DNA of 64,000 bases from Lactuca virosa (GCA_928212115.1 CAKMRJ010005523.1:243004960-243068959); one strand, 5' to 3'; shown: positions 22,012 to 33,878, counted from the stretch's first letter. The notes: generated by a model not told the origin, from the sequence alone. Numbers and translations: made by a program.

Positions 22012-22329
22012 TTGAGATTGGATCCTTCTCCTTTAAGCACCGATCAAGCCGCCACTATTGAAGTTCGGCCGGAAAACCGCCACCTGCTGCCATCCCTTTC
22101 CTTGTAGCTGCTGGAAATCGGAAGTTCAATGAAAGGAACTCGACATAGGGATGATTGAGATTGGATCCTTCATTAAAGGTACCATAATTTTGCTATTCCT
22201 TTGATTTCTTCCTTCTTTCTAATCAAAAACCACAATCACCACCACCGTAACGGTGGTGACAGCCACCTCCGGCCACCGCTTCCATGATGACAGTGGGTGA
22301 TGATATTTCCAGCTTCAATTTCGAGTTTC

Positions 22330-22494
22330 CAGGGGTCCACATCTAGTGGAAAAACTAGCCTTTTTCATTATCTTGCTGCGATCACTGGGCATGAGTTTGT
22401 TCGAATTAACAACCGTGAACACACTGATTTACAAGAGTATTTGGGTTCTTATATAACTGATGCAAGTGGGAAACTTGTTTTCCTAGAATGGGTG
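22330..22494 (+). pseudogene. MDN1: Midasin (MDN1) AAA-ATPase exon fragment
   Basis: Fifty-five codons reading QGSTSSGKTSLFHYLAAITG and EFVRINNREHTDLQEYLGSY, then ITDASGKLVF. The Walker A motif GxxxxGKT is present (GSTSSGKT). From knowledge of the family this matches one AAA module of midasin, the very large dynein-like ATPase that removes assembly factors from pre-60S ribosomes in the nucleus. A CAG acceptor-like border precedes it and GTGAGT (22495-22500) follows, so the fragment looks like a single genomic exon. Full midasin is about 5000 residues; the neighbouring exons were not recognised nearby. Confidence 0.75.
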
Positions 22495-23658
22495 GTGAGT
22501 TCCCTTCACATTTCTGCCATGGTATGTCATATCACAATAAAGATATTCCATTGTTGAAGAATTCAAAGGAAATAATGGTAATTCCATGGACAAAGAGGTG
22601 TCCCTATTACATTTGAAGCAGTTTGAGTTGTATCCAAGCCTTGACATTGTTAAAAATGATGACTTACTTGTTGAGTGTTATATAACTGATATGAACCTAA
22701 CAACCATGGATATGATCACCCCTTTCAACCAAGTTTGAGCTTTGTTTAAATTACAAGATAGTTACTCTTGATTGTAAAGATCCTTATCATATTGTAGAGT
22801 TATGCAATGAGGTGCGATGTGTGAAATCTTTATTTTCATTGAAGCTAACATAACATTTCATATTGCATTAGGTTGTCCAAGAAGACTGCAATCACATCTA
22901 CAAATTGTAACAAATCATCAATTTCTTCCGTTATACTGTTATTCTTTAAGAATGTATTGTTCAAGAATGCATTCTTTAAAAATGTATTCATCAACTTATT
23001 CTCTTATAATGCATTGAATTAAATCTTATGTTAGAATTTATAGTTTTATGTGTAGCTGAATTGTTTATTATATTATAAAATTTTGAAAGAATTAGAGTTG
23101 ATAATTTTGGGGGAAATGTAGTGTATTTTGGATTGGAAAAGAAGATCGAACACATTTTGGATTCAGGAAGAATATAAAGTGTATTCTAGATTCCGGTAGA
23201 AGATGAAGTCGTTAAAAGAAGGAGAGGATGATTCTTACAACAATTTCAAGAATGTTTTGGTGATAATCAACAATTTCAGAATAAATGTAATTTATATTCA
23301 TAGTTGTATTCTTTAAGAAATGAATGTAATTAATGATTTTAGTAATATTGATAACATCAGAATAAAATGTTTTTTTTTAAGATAAGCATAATCACATTCT
23401 ATTAGAATGTCCGAATTATCAAAAAAAAATCAGATTTTTAAAGTTAAGAGAATTAGTTATTCCATAAAATCTGCAATTTTCTTTTTTTAAAGTTATGTTA
23501 ATTGACTAAAATACCCTTATCATGAAATTAGATGGTATTTTTCAATTATTTTTAATTCAGTAATATGTATTAATCACTTTCTTAAAATAACTAAAATGAT
23601 TGGTCCACAATCAATCCTACATCCACACAATAAATAGTTAGAATACAATAACCTAAGC

Positions 23659-23659
<1 letters not shown>

Positions 23660-23719
<60 letters not shown>
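23660..23719. repeat. (AT)n microsatellite
   Basis: About 60 bp of uninterrupted AT dinucleotides. Confidence 0.98.
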
Positions 23720-23724
<5 letters not shown>

Positions 23725-23931
23725 ATAGATGCACACTAATAAAAAAAGTTATTTTTTACACTAATACAAAAAAATCGAGTAGTTACATGGAATCATTCGA
23801 GACATTCTATAGGTACGACCCTGATCATAAACATTTTACACTAATTTTGGATATTGGTTCTTATGTCATTTATCTTACGATCTGTTGTATGCAAAATTAA
23901 CATCTCTCATATGACATCCATGTAGCGGATC

Positions 23932-26774
23932 TGTAACGTCCCAAAAATTTAGAGTAAAATTTTCATTTTTAAAACAATAAACCATACAAATAAGTTGTTC
24001 CAAAACCAATCAAATTGATTACATCATTTAAACATCAGAGTAAAAATCATAAGTAGTCAACGTGGAAATTATGGGGGATGTTGTGCAGTCACGCAGGGCC
24101 CTTCCCTTTAGAACCGGAAGTACCTGAAACCATAAACATAAAACCGTAAGCACAAAGCTTAGTGAGTTCCCCAAAATACCACACACCATATGTAACATCC
24201 ATAAAATTCATGAAAAATTTAAACTTTTAAAACCATTGCTCAAATCATCATTGTTTACAAAATAGTTTTCAAAACATGTTTAATATCAGAGTTTTCCCAA
24301 AATCATAAACACGAGGAGGTGCACGATCACGCCTTTGCCTTCCCGCAATCATCTAAGGTACATGAAACATAACCCAAAACTGTAAGCCCAAAGCTTAGTG
24401 AGTTCCCCCAAAATACCAACACATCACATAATCATAATAATAACAACAAACAACATGAATACAGAGCCTTCAGTCTGACTGGAACTCCCCACCGGCCTAC
24501 AATATACCTGGTACGCTCACAGAACCTACAGCATGACTGGTATGCCACACCGGGTCTTCAGCCTATATGGATCGTTCTCCGGGCCTTCGGCTTGACTGGT
24601 ACGCCCGACTAGCCTTTAGTCTATCCGGGACGCCCTGAGTCTGTTGGCCTTCAGAACAGAGTAAGACCGCCTCAATCCAACCACACATACATCGTGTCGA
24701 CACACATATATAACAGACAAGCATACAAATAACTAGCCAATAACTACAGACATATCTTACAGATCACTAAGCATAGGATCATCCTATCTACCAGGATACA
24801 AATCTAACAGATCACTATAGTACACAATCATACGATAGACCAGGATAACAATCCAAAGGGTCGACCTTGGTGCCTTCGACCCGTAAGTACAGTGAGGAAA
24901 GCTCACCTCGCAAAATAAACCGAACTGATAATTCCTGACTCCGAATCTCAGCTCTCAAAGCGATACCTATTTCCACCAAATGACCAATTCCATCAAAAAC
25001 CCAAAATACCCAAAAAAAACCCCAAGGTCTAACTTGGTCAAAGTCAAATGGTCAAACCCACTAAGTCAACTGAGTTAACCTAGCCGAGTCAACCCAACCG
25101 AGTCAAACCACCGAGCTGACCCAGTGTGAGTACGCGGGGCGTACTCCGGAGGTACGCTTAGCGTACTCCAATCCTCGTATTGACCACCATCGGGGTGATT
25201 GACCGACTACACTGGGTGTACTTCCTCTTACGCGGGGTGTATCCTTGCACTACCCAAAATCCCCATTAAGTGCTTATTCCAATAGGTCCAAACATCCAAC
25301 TTCAGATCCAAGCCCAAAAATGTGTTCCAAACCATAAAGTTTCCAACTTTATTGTTTTTCATGTCTTATAAAGTCCCAAAACTAAGATCCTAGTTTGTCT
25401 TAACCACTTAAGACCTCTATAACTTGCATGCATGTACCAAATGAGCCAAGATAGAATTTTTATGACTTTATGCACCTCATTTCTTCTGAAAGGATAGATC
25501 CTTTGGTCTTAGAGTCGCTCATACTCATTAAGGCGAAGAAAAGGGACTAAAAACACATAAATTCCTCATGGCAAGATCTTAAAGAAATACAAGTCAAGAT
25601 CAAAGATTTATACCTTATGGAGCTTCTCAAGAAGGTAAGAATCTCAGATCTACAAGTTGCTCCCACACCAAGGCTTCTCCAAGAATCTTCTTCTTCCTTC
25701 AATACACCAAGAACACACACTTGAGCTCCAAAACACACACTCTAAGGTTAGGGTTTGCAAAAACGTCTCAAAGGTAGTGGAGGCTAAAAAGGTAGGGAGA
25801 AATGACCCATAATGGTGCTTAAATACCCCTCAAACCCTAAAAATTAGGGTATCCTCATGACATTAGTATGACCCGCGTACATAAGTGTACGCCCAACGTA
25901 CTAGGGCGCGCCCTAGTACGCTCAACGTACACACATGTACGCTTGGTGTACTTCTCCTGCCCAAATTATGAAATTGCCACTAGGGCTTCAAAGCATAATT
26001 CTTGGACTTAGGGACCAATTTGACATAAAATAGAATTATAGGGATGAATTTAGAAGTACATGAACTCCGGGATGTTACACCATACATAGAATAAAGTTTG
26101 TTATGTACCATCTATAGTCTTACAGTTACTATCGTTCCATGAGTCGTATCATGGTCTTTCCTTGCCATGTGGGGGGCCAAACCCCGGGAATTACAAATAA
26201 CTACCAAGAGCCACGTCCTGGTCTTCCATGCAAGTATCACAGAGATAATTAGCATTATACATACAACTGCCAAGGTCTAGACCCTGTTATTGCATACAAA
26301 TTGTCGGAAACCATATCAATTGCAAGAGGCCACCACCTAGTCTTCCTACATAACATAATCCAATGGGTTGATATTGGTGCCTTCGACCTACAAATACAAT
26401 AAGGAGACTGACCTGAATCATAGCGCTGACTAAAACCTTGCTCAAAGTCGCACCAACCACAACCAACAGCTCTTACCCTCAAAAGATGGGTGCTAAACAC
26501 CTCCTAACAATCCATATTGACTTTAGTCAACCGCCACATCTACCTTCTACAATAAGGAAAACCCTAAGTCTACCTTATAAAAGTATAACTTTGACAAAGT
26601 TCAACCCATGCCAAAAGTCAACGGTCAATGTCAACGACCAATCATTGACTTTAGTCAACCGGCACGTCATGGCCAACCATGGCCACGTCGTGGCCCTCAT
26701 ACAATCAAACGGACGGGAAATTCCCAGTTACCATGCTGTAGGCGTTGGGTTTTTAACAACTTAATGGATTAATC
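23932..26774 (-). mobile_element. Gypsy LTR remnant E, interrupted by solo LTR K
   Basis: The plus-strand left end TGTAACGTCCCAAAAATTT is the U5 end of a minus-oriented LTR. The CACTAAGC module is present as its complement at 24120-24180. No PBS lies to the left. After K the LTR resumes at 26085 and can be followed past a GGTGCCTTCGACCTAC block (26375-26392) to about 26774, where it meets F without a recognisable U3 end. It is an old, truncated solo LTR or LTR fragment. The U3-like part includes repeated GACTTTAGTCAACCG (26519 and 26645 areas). Confidence 0.6.
24191..26079 (-). mobile_element. Solo LTR K nested in E
   Basis: 1889 bp from TGTAACATCCATAAAATTC to CCGGGATGTTACA, flanked by perfect CCATA duplications (24186-24190 and 26080-26084). 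No coding or PBS sequence is present. Orientation is minus, judged by the CACTAAGC module at 24358-24416 and the TGTAACATCCCGG start read from 26079. An imperfect array with CTTCGGCTTGACTGGTACGC units covers 24460-24660. GTACGC/GCGTAC palindromes cluster at 25125-25245 and 25870-25955. Confidence 0.9.
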
Positions 26775-27708
26775 CGTTTACCTCACTGTACTTACGGGTC
26801 GAAGGCACCAAGGCCGGCCCATTGGATTAGATATCATGTTATGTGGTAGTATGTTATCGAGCTATAGTGGTATGTTAGATCAATATCCTGGTATATAGGA
26901 TGATCCTATGCTTAGTGATCTGTAGATCTGCCTGATTGTCTGTTGAATGAGTATATGTTTATCTGTTATATGTGCACATACTTTTGTTGGTGGTTGAGGC
27001 TTTATTGCTATGCGCATGAGCCAAGAGACCGGGGGCATTCCAACCCGATGGTTGATTGGGCCCGAGGGTATTCCATCCGGAGGATGACTGGACCCATTGT
27101 ATATTGGCATTCCAACCTGGGGTATTCCATCCCGAGGATGATTGGGCCTGGGGTATTCCAACCCGATGGGTGACTGGACCCATAATATATTGGCATTCCA
27201 ACCCGATGGTTGATTGGGCCTGGGGTATTCCAACCCGATGGTTGACTGGACCTATAGTATATTGGCATTCCAACCCGATGGTTGATTGGGCCTGGGGTAT
27301 TCCAACCCGATGGTTGACTGGACCCTTTGTATATTGGCATTCCACCTAGGGTATTCCATCCCGAGGATGACAGGACCCGGAGGGTGACTGGGCCTGGGGT
27401 ATTCCAACCTAATGGTTGATTGGACCCGACATGCTGTTATTTGTATATGTTTTCTGTTTGTGTGTTGGTACTTTGGGGGAACTCACTCAGTTTTGTGCTT
27501 ACAATTTTTGTTTATGGTTCCAGGTTCTTCAGAGGACTGTGGCGAGGCGACGGCGTGACCATACATATCCTGGGTTTTACTGCTGATTGGATCTTGGGAG
27601 ACTCTGGTTTTAAATCATGTTTTGGAAACAATCGTTTTGTAAACAATTTCATTAGTAAATGGGTTGTTTTGAAAAGTTTAAATTTGTTGAAATTTTTGGG
27701 ATGGTACA
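26775..27708 (+). mobile_element. Truncated LTR F with internal minisatellite
   Basis: Plus-oriented 3' part of a Gypsy LTR of the B family: GTCGAAGGCACCAAGGCCGG at 26797, AAGCCTCAACC-type block at about 26990, then the array (27027-27425), the module GGGGGAACTCACTCAG at 27475 and a U5 end GGGATGGTACA at 27708. No PBS follows. The left end has no TG start and joins remnant E, so a deletion or rearrangement removed its U3. Several long open frames on both strands here are only translations of the array. Confidence 0.65.
27027..27425 (+). repeat. Minisatellite inside LTR F
   Basis: Tandem units of about 72 bp, each built from two similar half-units of roughly 33-36 bp with the core TTCCAACCCGATGGTTGA. 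About five to six double units with variable half-units (CCGAGGATGA replaces CCGATGGTTGA in some). Confidence 0.9.
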
Positions 27709-29165
27709 TTAGAACCTTGGTTGCAGTATATATATCCTTCGTGTTCCCTTGTTTCTCCTTATAATTCTCCCCAAACTCTCTCTAACTCTTCCAACTTTCG
27801 ATTTCGGGTTTCTTCCTAACTTTTAGAATATTTTAGTATAGTCTCAGGAACTCTACGGGCCCGACAAGAATGATTTTTCGGGTCAAGATTCTATCTGAGC
27901 GTTTTTCCCGATTTTCTCTAAAACCTTTGCAAGTTAAGCTACACTCTTTTGCTTTTAGTGTAACTTATACTTATGGTCATAAGTTATTATTATGAACCTA
28001 TAAATAAGATTTATCAATAATTCCAAGTAGTTATACTGATTAATCTACTTACATGAGAGGTGTCTAGAATAGTCACGTTAGCTTGGTTGTTGGATTTCAG
28101 AAAAGTTATTATGCCAAAATGATCCTGCCTCCCAACTATCCTGCCTGGTTGATCATTAGTTGATAGACCTTGATGTAGACATTAGGATTAGTGAGGAATC
28201 TAGACTATTATTATTATAGTCACCAGGATTATGAAACTAGACTAAGGCTTAGTACTTTATGCATTTAGATCTTTCGAAAGTATGAAGTGAGGTGTTGCCG
28301 AAATCACCAGTCACCCACCTAAGTCGGGTGAGTGCATATTTACTTTCAAATTACACATAGATACAAATATTCTAAATGCTTAAATGTTATGTGTTTTGTC
28401 TTGCTGTGTTTAATATATATGTGCAACATGATATAGTTATTACTTAATTAAACTATATATTTTTTATGATAATTAATAATATGATTTGGTAGTAAAGGGT
28501 CGTATGAAATAATAAATGATAGGTTGTGTTAGGGATGTGTGAGATAGTAACTATGATAGGTTAGTAAGAGTTATGTGAAATAATAAGTTGTGACTTATCG
28601 TGCCTAACCAAAGTACTATTGTACTTCCATGCATGTCGTGTTTGTCCAAAGTACTATTGTACTGTCGTGCTTACACAAAATATTGTCATATTGTTGTGCC
28701 TAAATCATCTAGGAAACATAGATGTTTGCGGACAAAGGTCCTTTAAGGAAGATCCCTCGATATCATCATGCAAAGATTAGAGAGTAAGGATAATGGTAAT
28801 GGGGTAATTGGGGAATTTGAATGCTAAATAATATACAATTATAAGAATATAATATTATGGGTTGAAAACCCTATGTGCTTACCTGGTTTCCCAACCTGAA
28901 CCACTCAGTTTATTTGTATCACAGGTAGCGATACGAAGGTACTAAGAGATTAATGGAGTTTGTAGGCTACCAGAATAGTGGTGTATGGTCCGTTTATGCT
29001 TATGTTTGGTATTAGTTATGACATCATAATTTGTAAATAATCAGTGAAAAACATTTTTTTTAAATACTTTTAATGGGATAAATTATGCGTTTATAAATTT
29101 CACTCTTATTTAAAATAAGCATAAATAAAAAGTTTTAAAATAACCATAAATTTGGGGATGTCAAA
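27709..29165 (+). repeat. Truncated 5' LTR of D
   Basis: From about 27723 (TATATATCCTTCGTG) to the end GGGGATGTCAAA it matches 50327-50568 plus 60502-61736 of the 3' LTR. The first about 0.8 kb of the LTR is absent. The terminal CACA of the 3' copy is CAAA here. Confidence 0.8.
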
Positions 29166-29167
29166 GT

Positions 29168-29179
29168 TGGTATGAGAGC
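29168..29179 (+). promoter_or_regulatory. Mutated primer binding site of D
   Basis: TGGTATGAGAGC differs by one base (C to G) from the tRNA-iMet site found in B, C, G, H and I. It lies two bases after the 5' LTR. Confidence 0.85.
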
Positions 29180-29559
29180 ATTAGTTTAAGCGAACTAGGA
29201 ATTTTGAGGATTTATAAACTTAAACTTAGAATGTTAAGCAATGATCGTGAGGTGTGCGTATAAGATATTTTAGGTTGCCTAAACTGTTATTATTTGATTA
29301 GATTTTAGGTCTTTTGTCTACCTAGGTTAGAAAAATTTTATGTGTTCAGATTTCTAAACGTGTAGTTTCGGTATTAGAACTGACATATAAATTTTCGGAG
29401 TAATAAGGAGGATTACACGTCTAAACCTTCCCTATCTATATTCTCTTCTCAGTACATTGAACACCTGCTTCTGTGTATAGAAGAATATAACAACCACGAG
29501 AAGCGGTAGAGTCGTCAATAACGAGGAGGTCCAACACCTCAGAACGTTGGAGCAGGAGC

Positions 29560-30716
29560 TGATCATCTCTCCATTTATGATGCTCGAGCAATGATGCAAG
29601 ATCTGATCGATCAGCAATGACATGAGTTTAGGGATCTCCTGGCTCAAGAGCTAGCCAACGCCAGAGGTGGAGCACCAGTAGAAATGGAGCAAATCAAGAA
29701 TGGACCGATTCCTTCTCGTGCAACAATGGTCCAGGAAGAAAACAATGACTTGGAAAGTTATTAAGGACCAGAAGAACCAGAGGTCTGAAGGGATGATGAA
29801 CCTAGAGGCCATTGCAAGTACAAAGATTTTATGACTTGAAATCCATCATCTTTTAATGGAAAGGAATATCCAATTGGAGTTTTGGATTGGATTTCAGAGA
29901 TGGAACTAGCTTTCATAACTTGCGGTTACACAAGAAAGTTGCAAACCACCTACGGTGAGACAGTTTAAGAGCTCAGTTGTTCGCTGGTGGAACACATTAG
30001 GAAAGATAATAAGCACAAACGATCCATTGCAAATGAAATGGATGGAGTTCCTGGTATATTTCAAGCGAAAGTATTGTTATGCTCAAAGCATACTGGAACT
30101 GGAGAACCAGTTCTTAAATTTGAAGAAGGGTAGTTTGACTATGGAGGAGTACACCAATGCTTTCACTGATAAGATGGAGTTTTCCCTACACATTGTCTTG
30201 GACGAACTAGCCAAGATTGATACGTACGCCAAGGGGCTACCATGGGAGTACACTGTGCCGGTTAAGCAGACACCTACCTTTGAAGCAGCAATCTGGAGTA
30301 CAAAGTCTGTGGAAGATATGATCAAGCAAAGAACCACCGACAAGAATGAAGTTGGAAAGAAAAGGAAAAGTGAAGGAATCTCAAAGTTCAATAAAAAGGG
30401 TAAAATCTCAAGGTCTAAACCCAACGAAAAGAGGTATGGGGGTAATAATGAAGCAGAATAGTGAAATAAATGCAAAAAGAAGCATGTTGGGCAATGTAAA
30501 AGAGAAGTGACCTGCTACATGCAGAAGACCTGGTCACTATGCTGATGCGTGAAAATATGATGAAGGGTGTGTTTCGAGGGTAGGGAAAAGGGGTATGTCA
30601 TGAAGGACTATCCAAAGAATAAAGAAGCTACAAGGCATTTTGTGCCACCAAAACCAAAGGCGCGAGCATTCCATATGATCCTGGATGTGAAAGAAGATGG
30701 AGGAAAGGACGCTTGA
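29560..30716 (+). pseudogene. gag: Gypsy Gag of D, degenerate
   Basis: The N-terminal part is readable as ARAMMQDLIDQ and LLAQELANARGG with a stop between them (29590-29680). The conserved block CKYKDFMT...PSSFNGKEYPIGVLDWISEM (29817-29905) is typical of plant Gypsy Gag. A 168-codon open frame follows at 29955-30461, with VVRWWNTLGKI, MEFLVYFKRKYCYAQSILEL and YTNAFTDKMEF, ending in a lysine-rich tail. Beyond it RRPGHYADA (near 30515) is half of a zinc knuckle in another frame. At least three stops or shifts break the protein. No protease motif follows. Confidence 0.8.
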
Positions 30717-31654
30717 GGAAAGCAGGAGAGGGAAACTGCTTATCCAGAGTTGAAGCGATCACACCTTATAGATAGTATTGTTGTATGTAGCCTGACATAA
30801 GAGCCATAATGTGTAATAGAACCTAAAAGATAATTGTAACCGCTTTCGGAAGTTATAAAATCCTTGGTTGTGTTATATTATACGGTGTGCTTAAGCACAT
30901 TTATATGAGTTAATTGGCTGTGTGTTTCTTTTATGGTGGCTTGGAAACTGTGAGGAAATTTGTGGGATGAGTATGAGTAGGTGTGAAAGGTAGTAGAGGC
31001 ATATACTACCGGAAGCACATGACTGACACTTGGACCTGGGAGAGTTACAAGGTTACTGAGTCTGTAAGTAATTGAGTTATTTTGTTCATTTCCATCATTA
31101 CCTTTGTTTCGGTAATAGCTATAAAAAAATAATATTATTCCGACCTTAGTGGTCATATAGAATTGAGTTTGACTAATCTACAAAGTAAGTTCGACATAAC
31201 GTCCGAATTTAGATTAAATGGAGGATAATCAAAGCGATCAATATAAGTATTGTGATCGCCATTAATATTAAGCAGCATGTAGCTAGAAGTGCTACATGCT
31301 GGAATGTGATTATATCACATTACAACATGAAGGAAGGTATCTTTCGTGCTAGAGTCTGACTCATTAGAACATGAACCATTGGTCTGTTATGGTAGTCGAA
31401 GTAAGGACATTATATTAGGTTAGGTCTATTCTAGAAAGAGTAGTAGTCTCCAATGGAGATCGAATTTAGAAGGAAGAGAAAATGCAGAATTTAGCACTGT
31501 CAACAGTCAAGAAGTTTCGAAGTTATAAACTCAATAGAAAATACATAAGAGTTACAGTTATTACCTAGGATGGAATGGTAACGTACGGAGCCATTATACA
31601 AGCCCTATTTTGTTGATGATTTCGGGATGTAATCGTCCTAAGGGGGAGATAATT
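30717..31654 (+). other. 3' internal region of D with PPT
   Basis: No coding frame of note. A stem GGTAGTA...TACTACC followed by GGAAGCACATGAC (30985-31022) resembles the leader stem-loop of B and C. The end CCTAAGGGGGAGATAAT (about 31637-31653) is the polypurine tract before TGTAACACCC. Confidence 0.6.
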
Positions 31655-31941
31655 GTAACACCCACATATTCGGGCTAGTCAATTTAGAGATAATAAGTGT
31701 TAAAAATAAATTTTATAAAAACATAATTTAGGATAAATAATCTTAACCAAAGTCATAGTATATGTGACAAAGATTTTGTACATATAAAGAACGCCAAAAT
31801 CTGACTTCGTATGAAGAAGTTATGCTTCTTCAAAGTTTTGTGATTTAACCGGCACGACTCTACGTATCGTAAAAACGGAATTTTTGATAAGTTACTTTTT
31901 AGCCTTAGTGATCTAAATGAAAGTCGTAGTAGTTAAACCGT
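31655..31941 (+). repeat. 3' LTR of D, first block
   Basis: Starts TGTAACACCCACATATTC after the PPT. It is interrupted at AACCG (31937-31941), the target duplication of I, and continues at 49801. Confidence 0.85.
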
Positions 31942-32404
31942 GTGACAACCCGAAAAATTTTAAATTATTTCCTTGCAAAGCTCAGCCAGTCAAGTCAACC
32001 GAGTGTCAGACTCATTCCTGCTATCATTTAGCCTCATTTGGAGTCCGTTTAAAGGTCCAAAGGTCAGTACATTCGAGCTTTGAACATAGAAATGGATCGC
32101 GTACACTTCTAGCATCAAATTCGGGCCTTACACTCCAACATCAGGACTGTACGGTCGCACACTCGGTGTGCGGCCGCATACCCCTCTCCTGACCGTACAC
32201 CCACCTCCATATATAGGAGGAGACCCCCTTCACTTATTCCTTTCATTTGGCTGCACTTTACTTTCTCTCTCTAAAAACTTCATCCAAGAACACTCTAAGG
32301 GCCTCAAAACGTGAATTTCTCCAACATTCAGCTTGATATACTGGTAAGACACCTTGATCTAAGCTTAAAACTCATCATGTTCTTCGTGTTCTTCATCACT
32401 TGAA

Positions 32405-32700
32405 GGTGTACGGCCGCACACCTTCATAAGGTGGCCGTACACACCTCAAAGACTCTCCAAGGTGAAGAGTTTGGCCTTCATTTGCTAGTTGGACTTGGTA
32501 TTGGCCTTGAAACACCCGAAAAACTCGACATTTTGAGCATGAATGAAGAGTGTACGGCCGCACACCCCTATGTACGGCCGCACACTCCCTTGTACGACCG
32601 CACACGCCCTCAGTACGGCCGCACACTCCTGTGTGCAACCGCACACACATGCTGACCGCACACCCATGGCCGCACACTCCTCAAAGTGGCCGTACACTCC
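32405..32700 (+). repeat. GTACGGCCGCACAC array in 5' LTR of I
   Basis: About ten variants of GTGTACGGCCGCACAC, a near-palindrome with CGGCCG centre, some degraded to GTACGACCGCACAC or GTGCAACCGCACAC. Two more lie at 32145-32205, one forming a NotI-type GCGGCCGC. Frames called here on both strands are translations of the repeat. Confidence 0.9.
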
Positions 32701-33400
32701 TTTCTTGTGAATCACATGTGATTCCAACACTTGTAAAAAGTGTTTCCTAGTCCCGTAAGGTGTTTCCTTGCATTTGGTTGCTTCTAAGCACTATATTTAT
32801 GTCAATATATGACAATGTATATCATTTAGGACTTGTTGTGTCTCGGGACTTCATTCATGGAACTTCTCATCCTTACACGCGTATTCGTTGAATCACCCAC
32901 ATCAGGTGAGTTCATACCCCGTAATGAATCTTTTAACTGTTTTCAATGTTTTAAGGGGGGGAATAAAAGTTGAACACAATGTTAATTGTGTAATTGTTCG
33001 TTATAAACATCTTTCAAAATATTGCTTATGCCTTTTATAAGTGATCAAAACATTTCAAAAACTCTTTTAAAGTTATGTTACTTTATAGTTTCACAAAACT
33101 TCGTTCTTAAAGTACTGGCATAACTTAGTAGATAAAAGAGTCTTTTCAATATCAGTCCAAGGAAAACATTAGTAAACTATAATAGGTATAGTTTAGGAAA
33201 AACACTATTCATTTCCTTCTAATAAAATAAAGCGTGCAAGGAGTCAGTTCAAGTACGTTAATAGTAAACTATAATAGGTATAGTTTAGAAATCCAGTTCA
33301 TGCTAGATACAATACACGATAATATAAAGAGAACCCACTATAAAGAGAAACAGGGAGGAATACACTATACTAAGTACCGGGAAAAATCACGTTAATATAT

Positions 33401-33640
33401 CTTGCCGGGTTTGCATTGACACTGGTACGATTTCACATACCAGGACTAGCAGGCACGAGGTGATAAACCTAATACTATATCTTGCCGAGTTTGCATTGAC
33501 ACTGGTGCGATTTCACGTACCAGGACTAGCAGGCACGAGGTGATAAGACTAATATTATATCTTGCCGAGTTTGCATTGACACTGGTACGATTTCACGTAC
33601 CAGGACTAGCAGGCACGAGGTGATAAAACTAATAATAAAT
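33401..33640 (+). repeat. Three 80-bp tandem units in LTR of I
   Basis: Units start at 33401, 33481 and 33561 with CTTGCCGRGTTTGCATTGAC. Each contains the inverted pair TGGTACG...CGTACCA. Confidence 0.95.
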
Positions 33641-33701
33641 CTTCCTAGCTACATACTAGTTCACATTTAAACCTTTAATTAACCGACTTAGGACTAAAGG
33701 C

Positions 33702-33878
33702 TACTTTAGACTCCCCGAGGTGTATTGTACATTTAATACTACCTGGAGTCTGTATTTTACTACTTTAGACTCCCCGAGGTGTATCGTTCATTTAATACTA
33801 CCTAGAGACTGTATTTTACTACTTTAGACTCCCCGAGGTGTATCGTTCATTTAATACTACCTGGAGTCTGTATTTTAT
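33702..33878 (+). repeat. Three 59-bp tandem units in LTR of I
   Basis: Units start at 33702, 33761 and 33820 with TACTTTAGACTCCCCGAGGT. A partial fourth start (TTACTTTATAACC) follows. Confidence 0.95.

Larger units (their letters stand above)
22012..23931. other. AT-rich non-LTR segment with captured gene fragment
   Basis: 1.9 kb between B and remnant E. It has a 17-bp direct repeat ATTGAGATTGGATCCTT (22011-22027 and 22154-22170), a midasin exon fragment (22330-22494), an unrecognised 50-codon frame (22586-22738, beginning MDKEVSLLHLKQFELY), and further AT-rich DNA to the (AT)n tract. No LTR or terminal inverted repeat was found around the fragment. It may be host intergenic DNA with a gene remnant, or a Helitron or Pack-type capture whose ends I cannot see. 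Confidence 0.5.

Noticed and set aside
22586..22738. Fifty-codon frame after the MDN1 fragment as part of midasin
   Set aside because: I do not recognise it as any midasin segment, and it is too short to call as a gene.
26880..27349. Several overlapping open frames on both strands with repetitive peptides
   Set aside because: They are translations of the LTR minisatellite (27027-27425); frames stay open because of the repeat period, and no domain or conserved start is present.
32396..32750. Cys/Arg-rich repetitive frames (VCGRTEGVCGRT type), also at 39663-40132
   Set aside because: They follow the GTACGGCCGCACAC array in every frame and occur only in LTRs.
33401..33640. CRISPR-like array
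   Set aside because: Contiguous 80-bp tandem units without spacers in a plant LTR.
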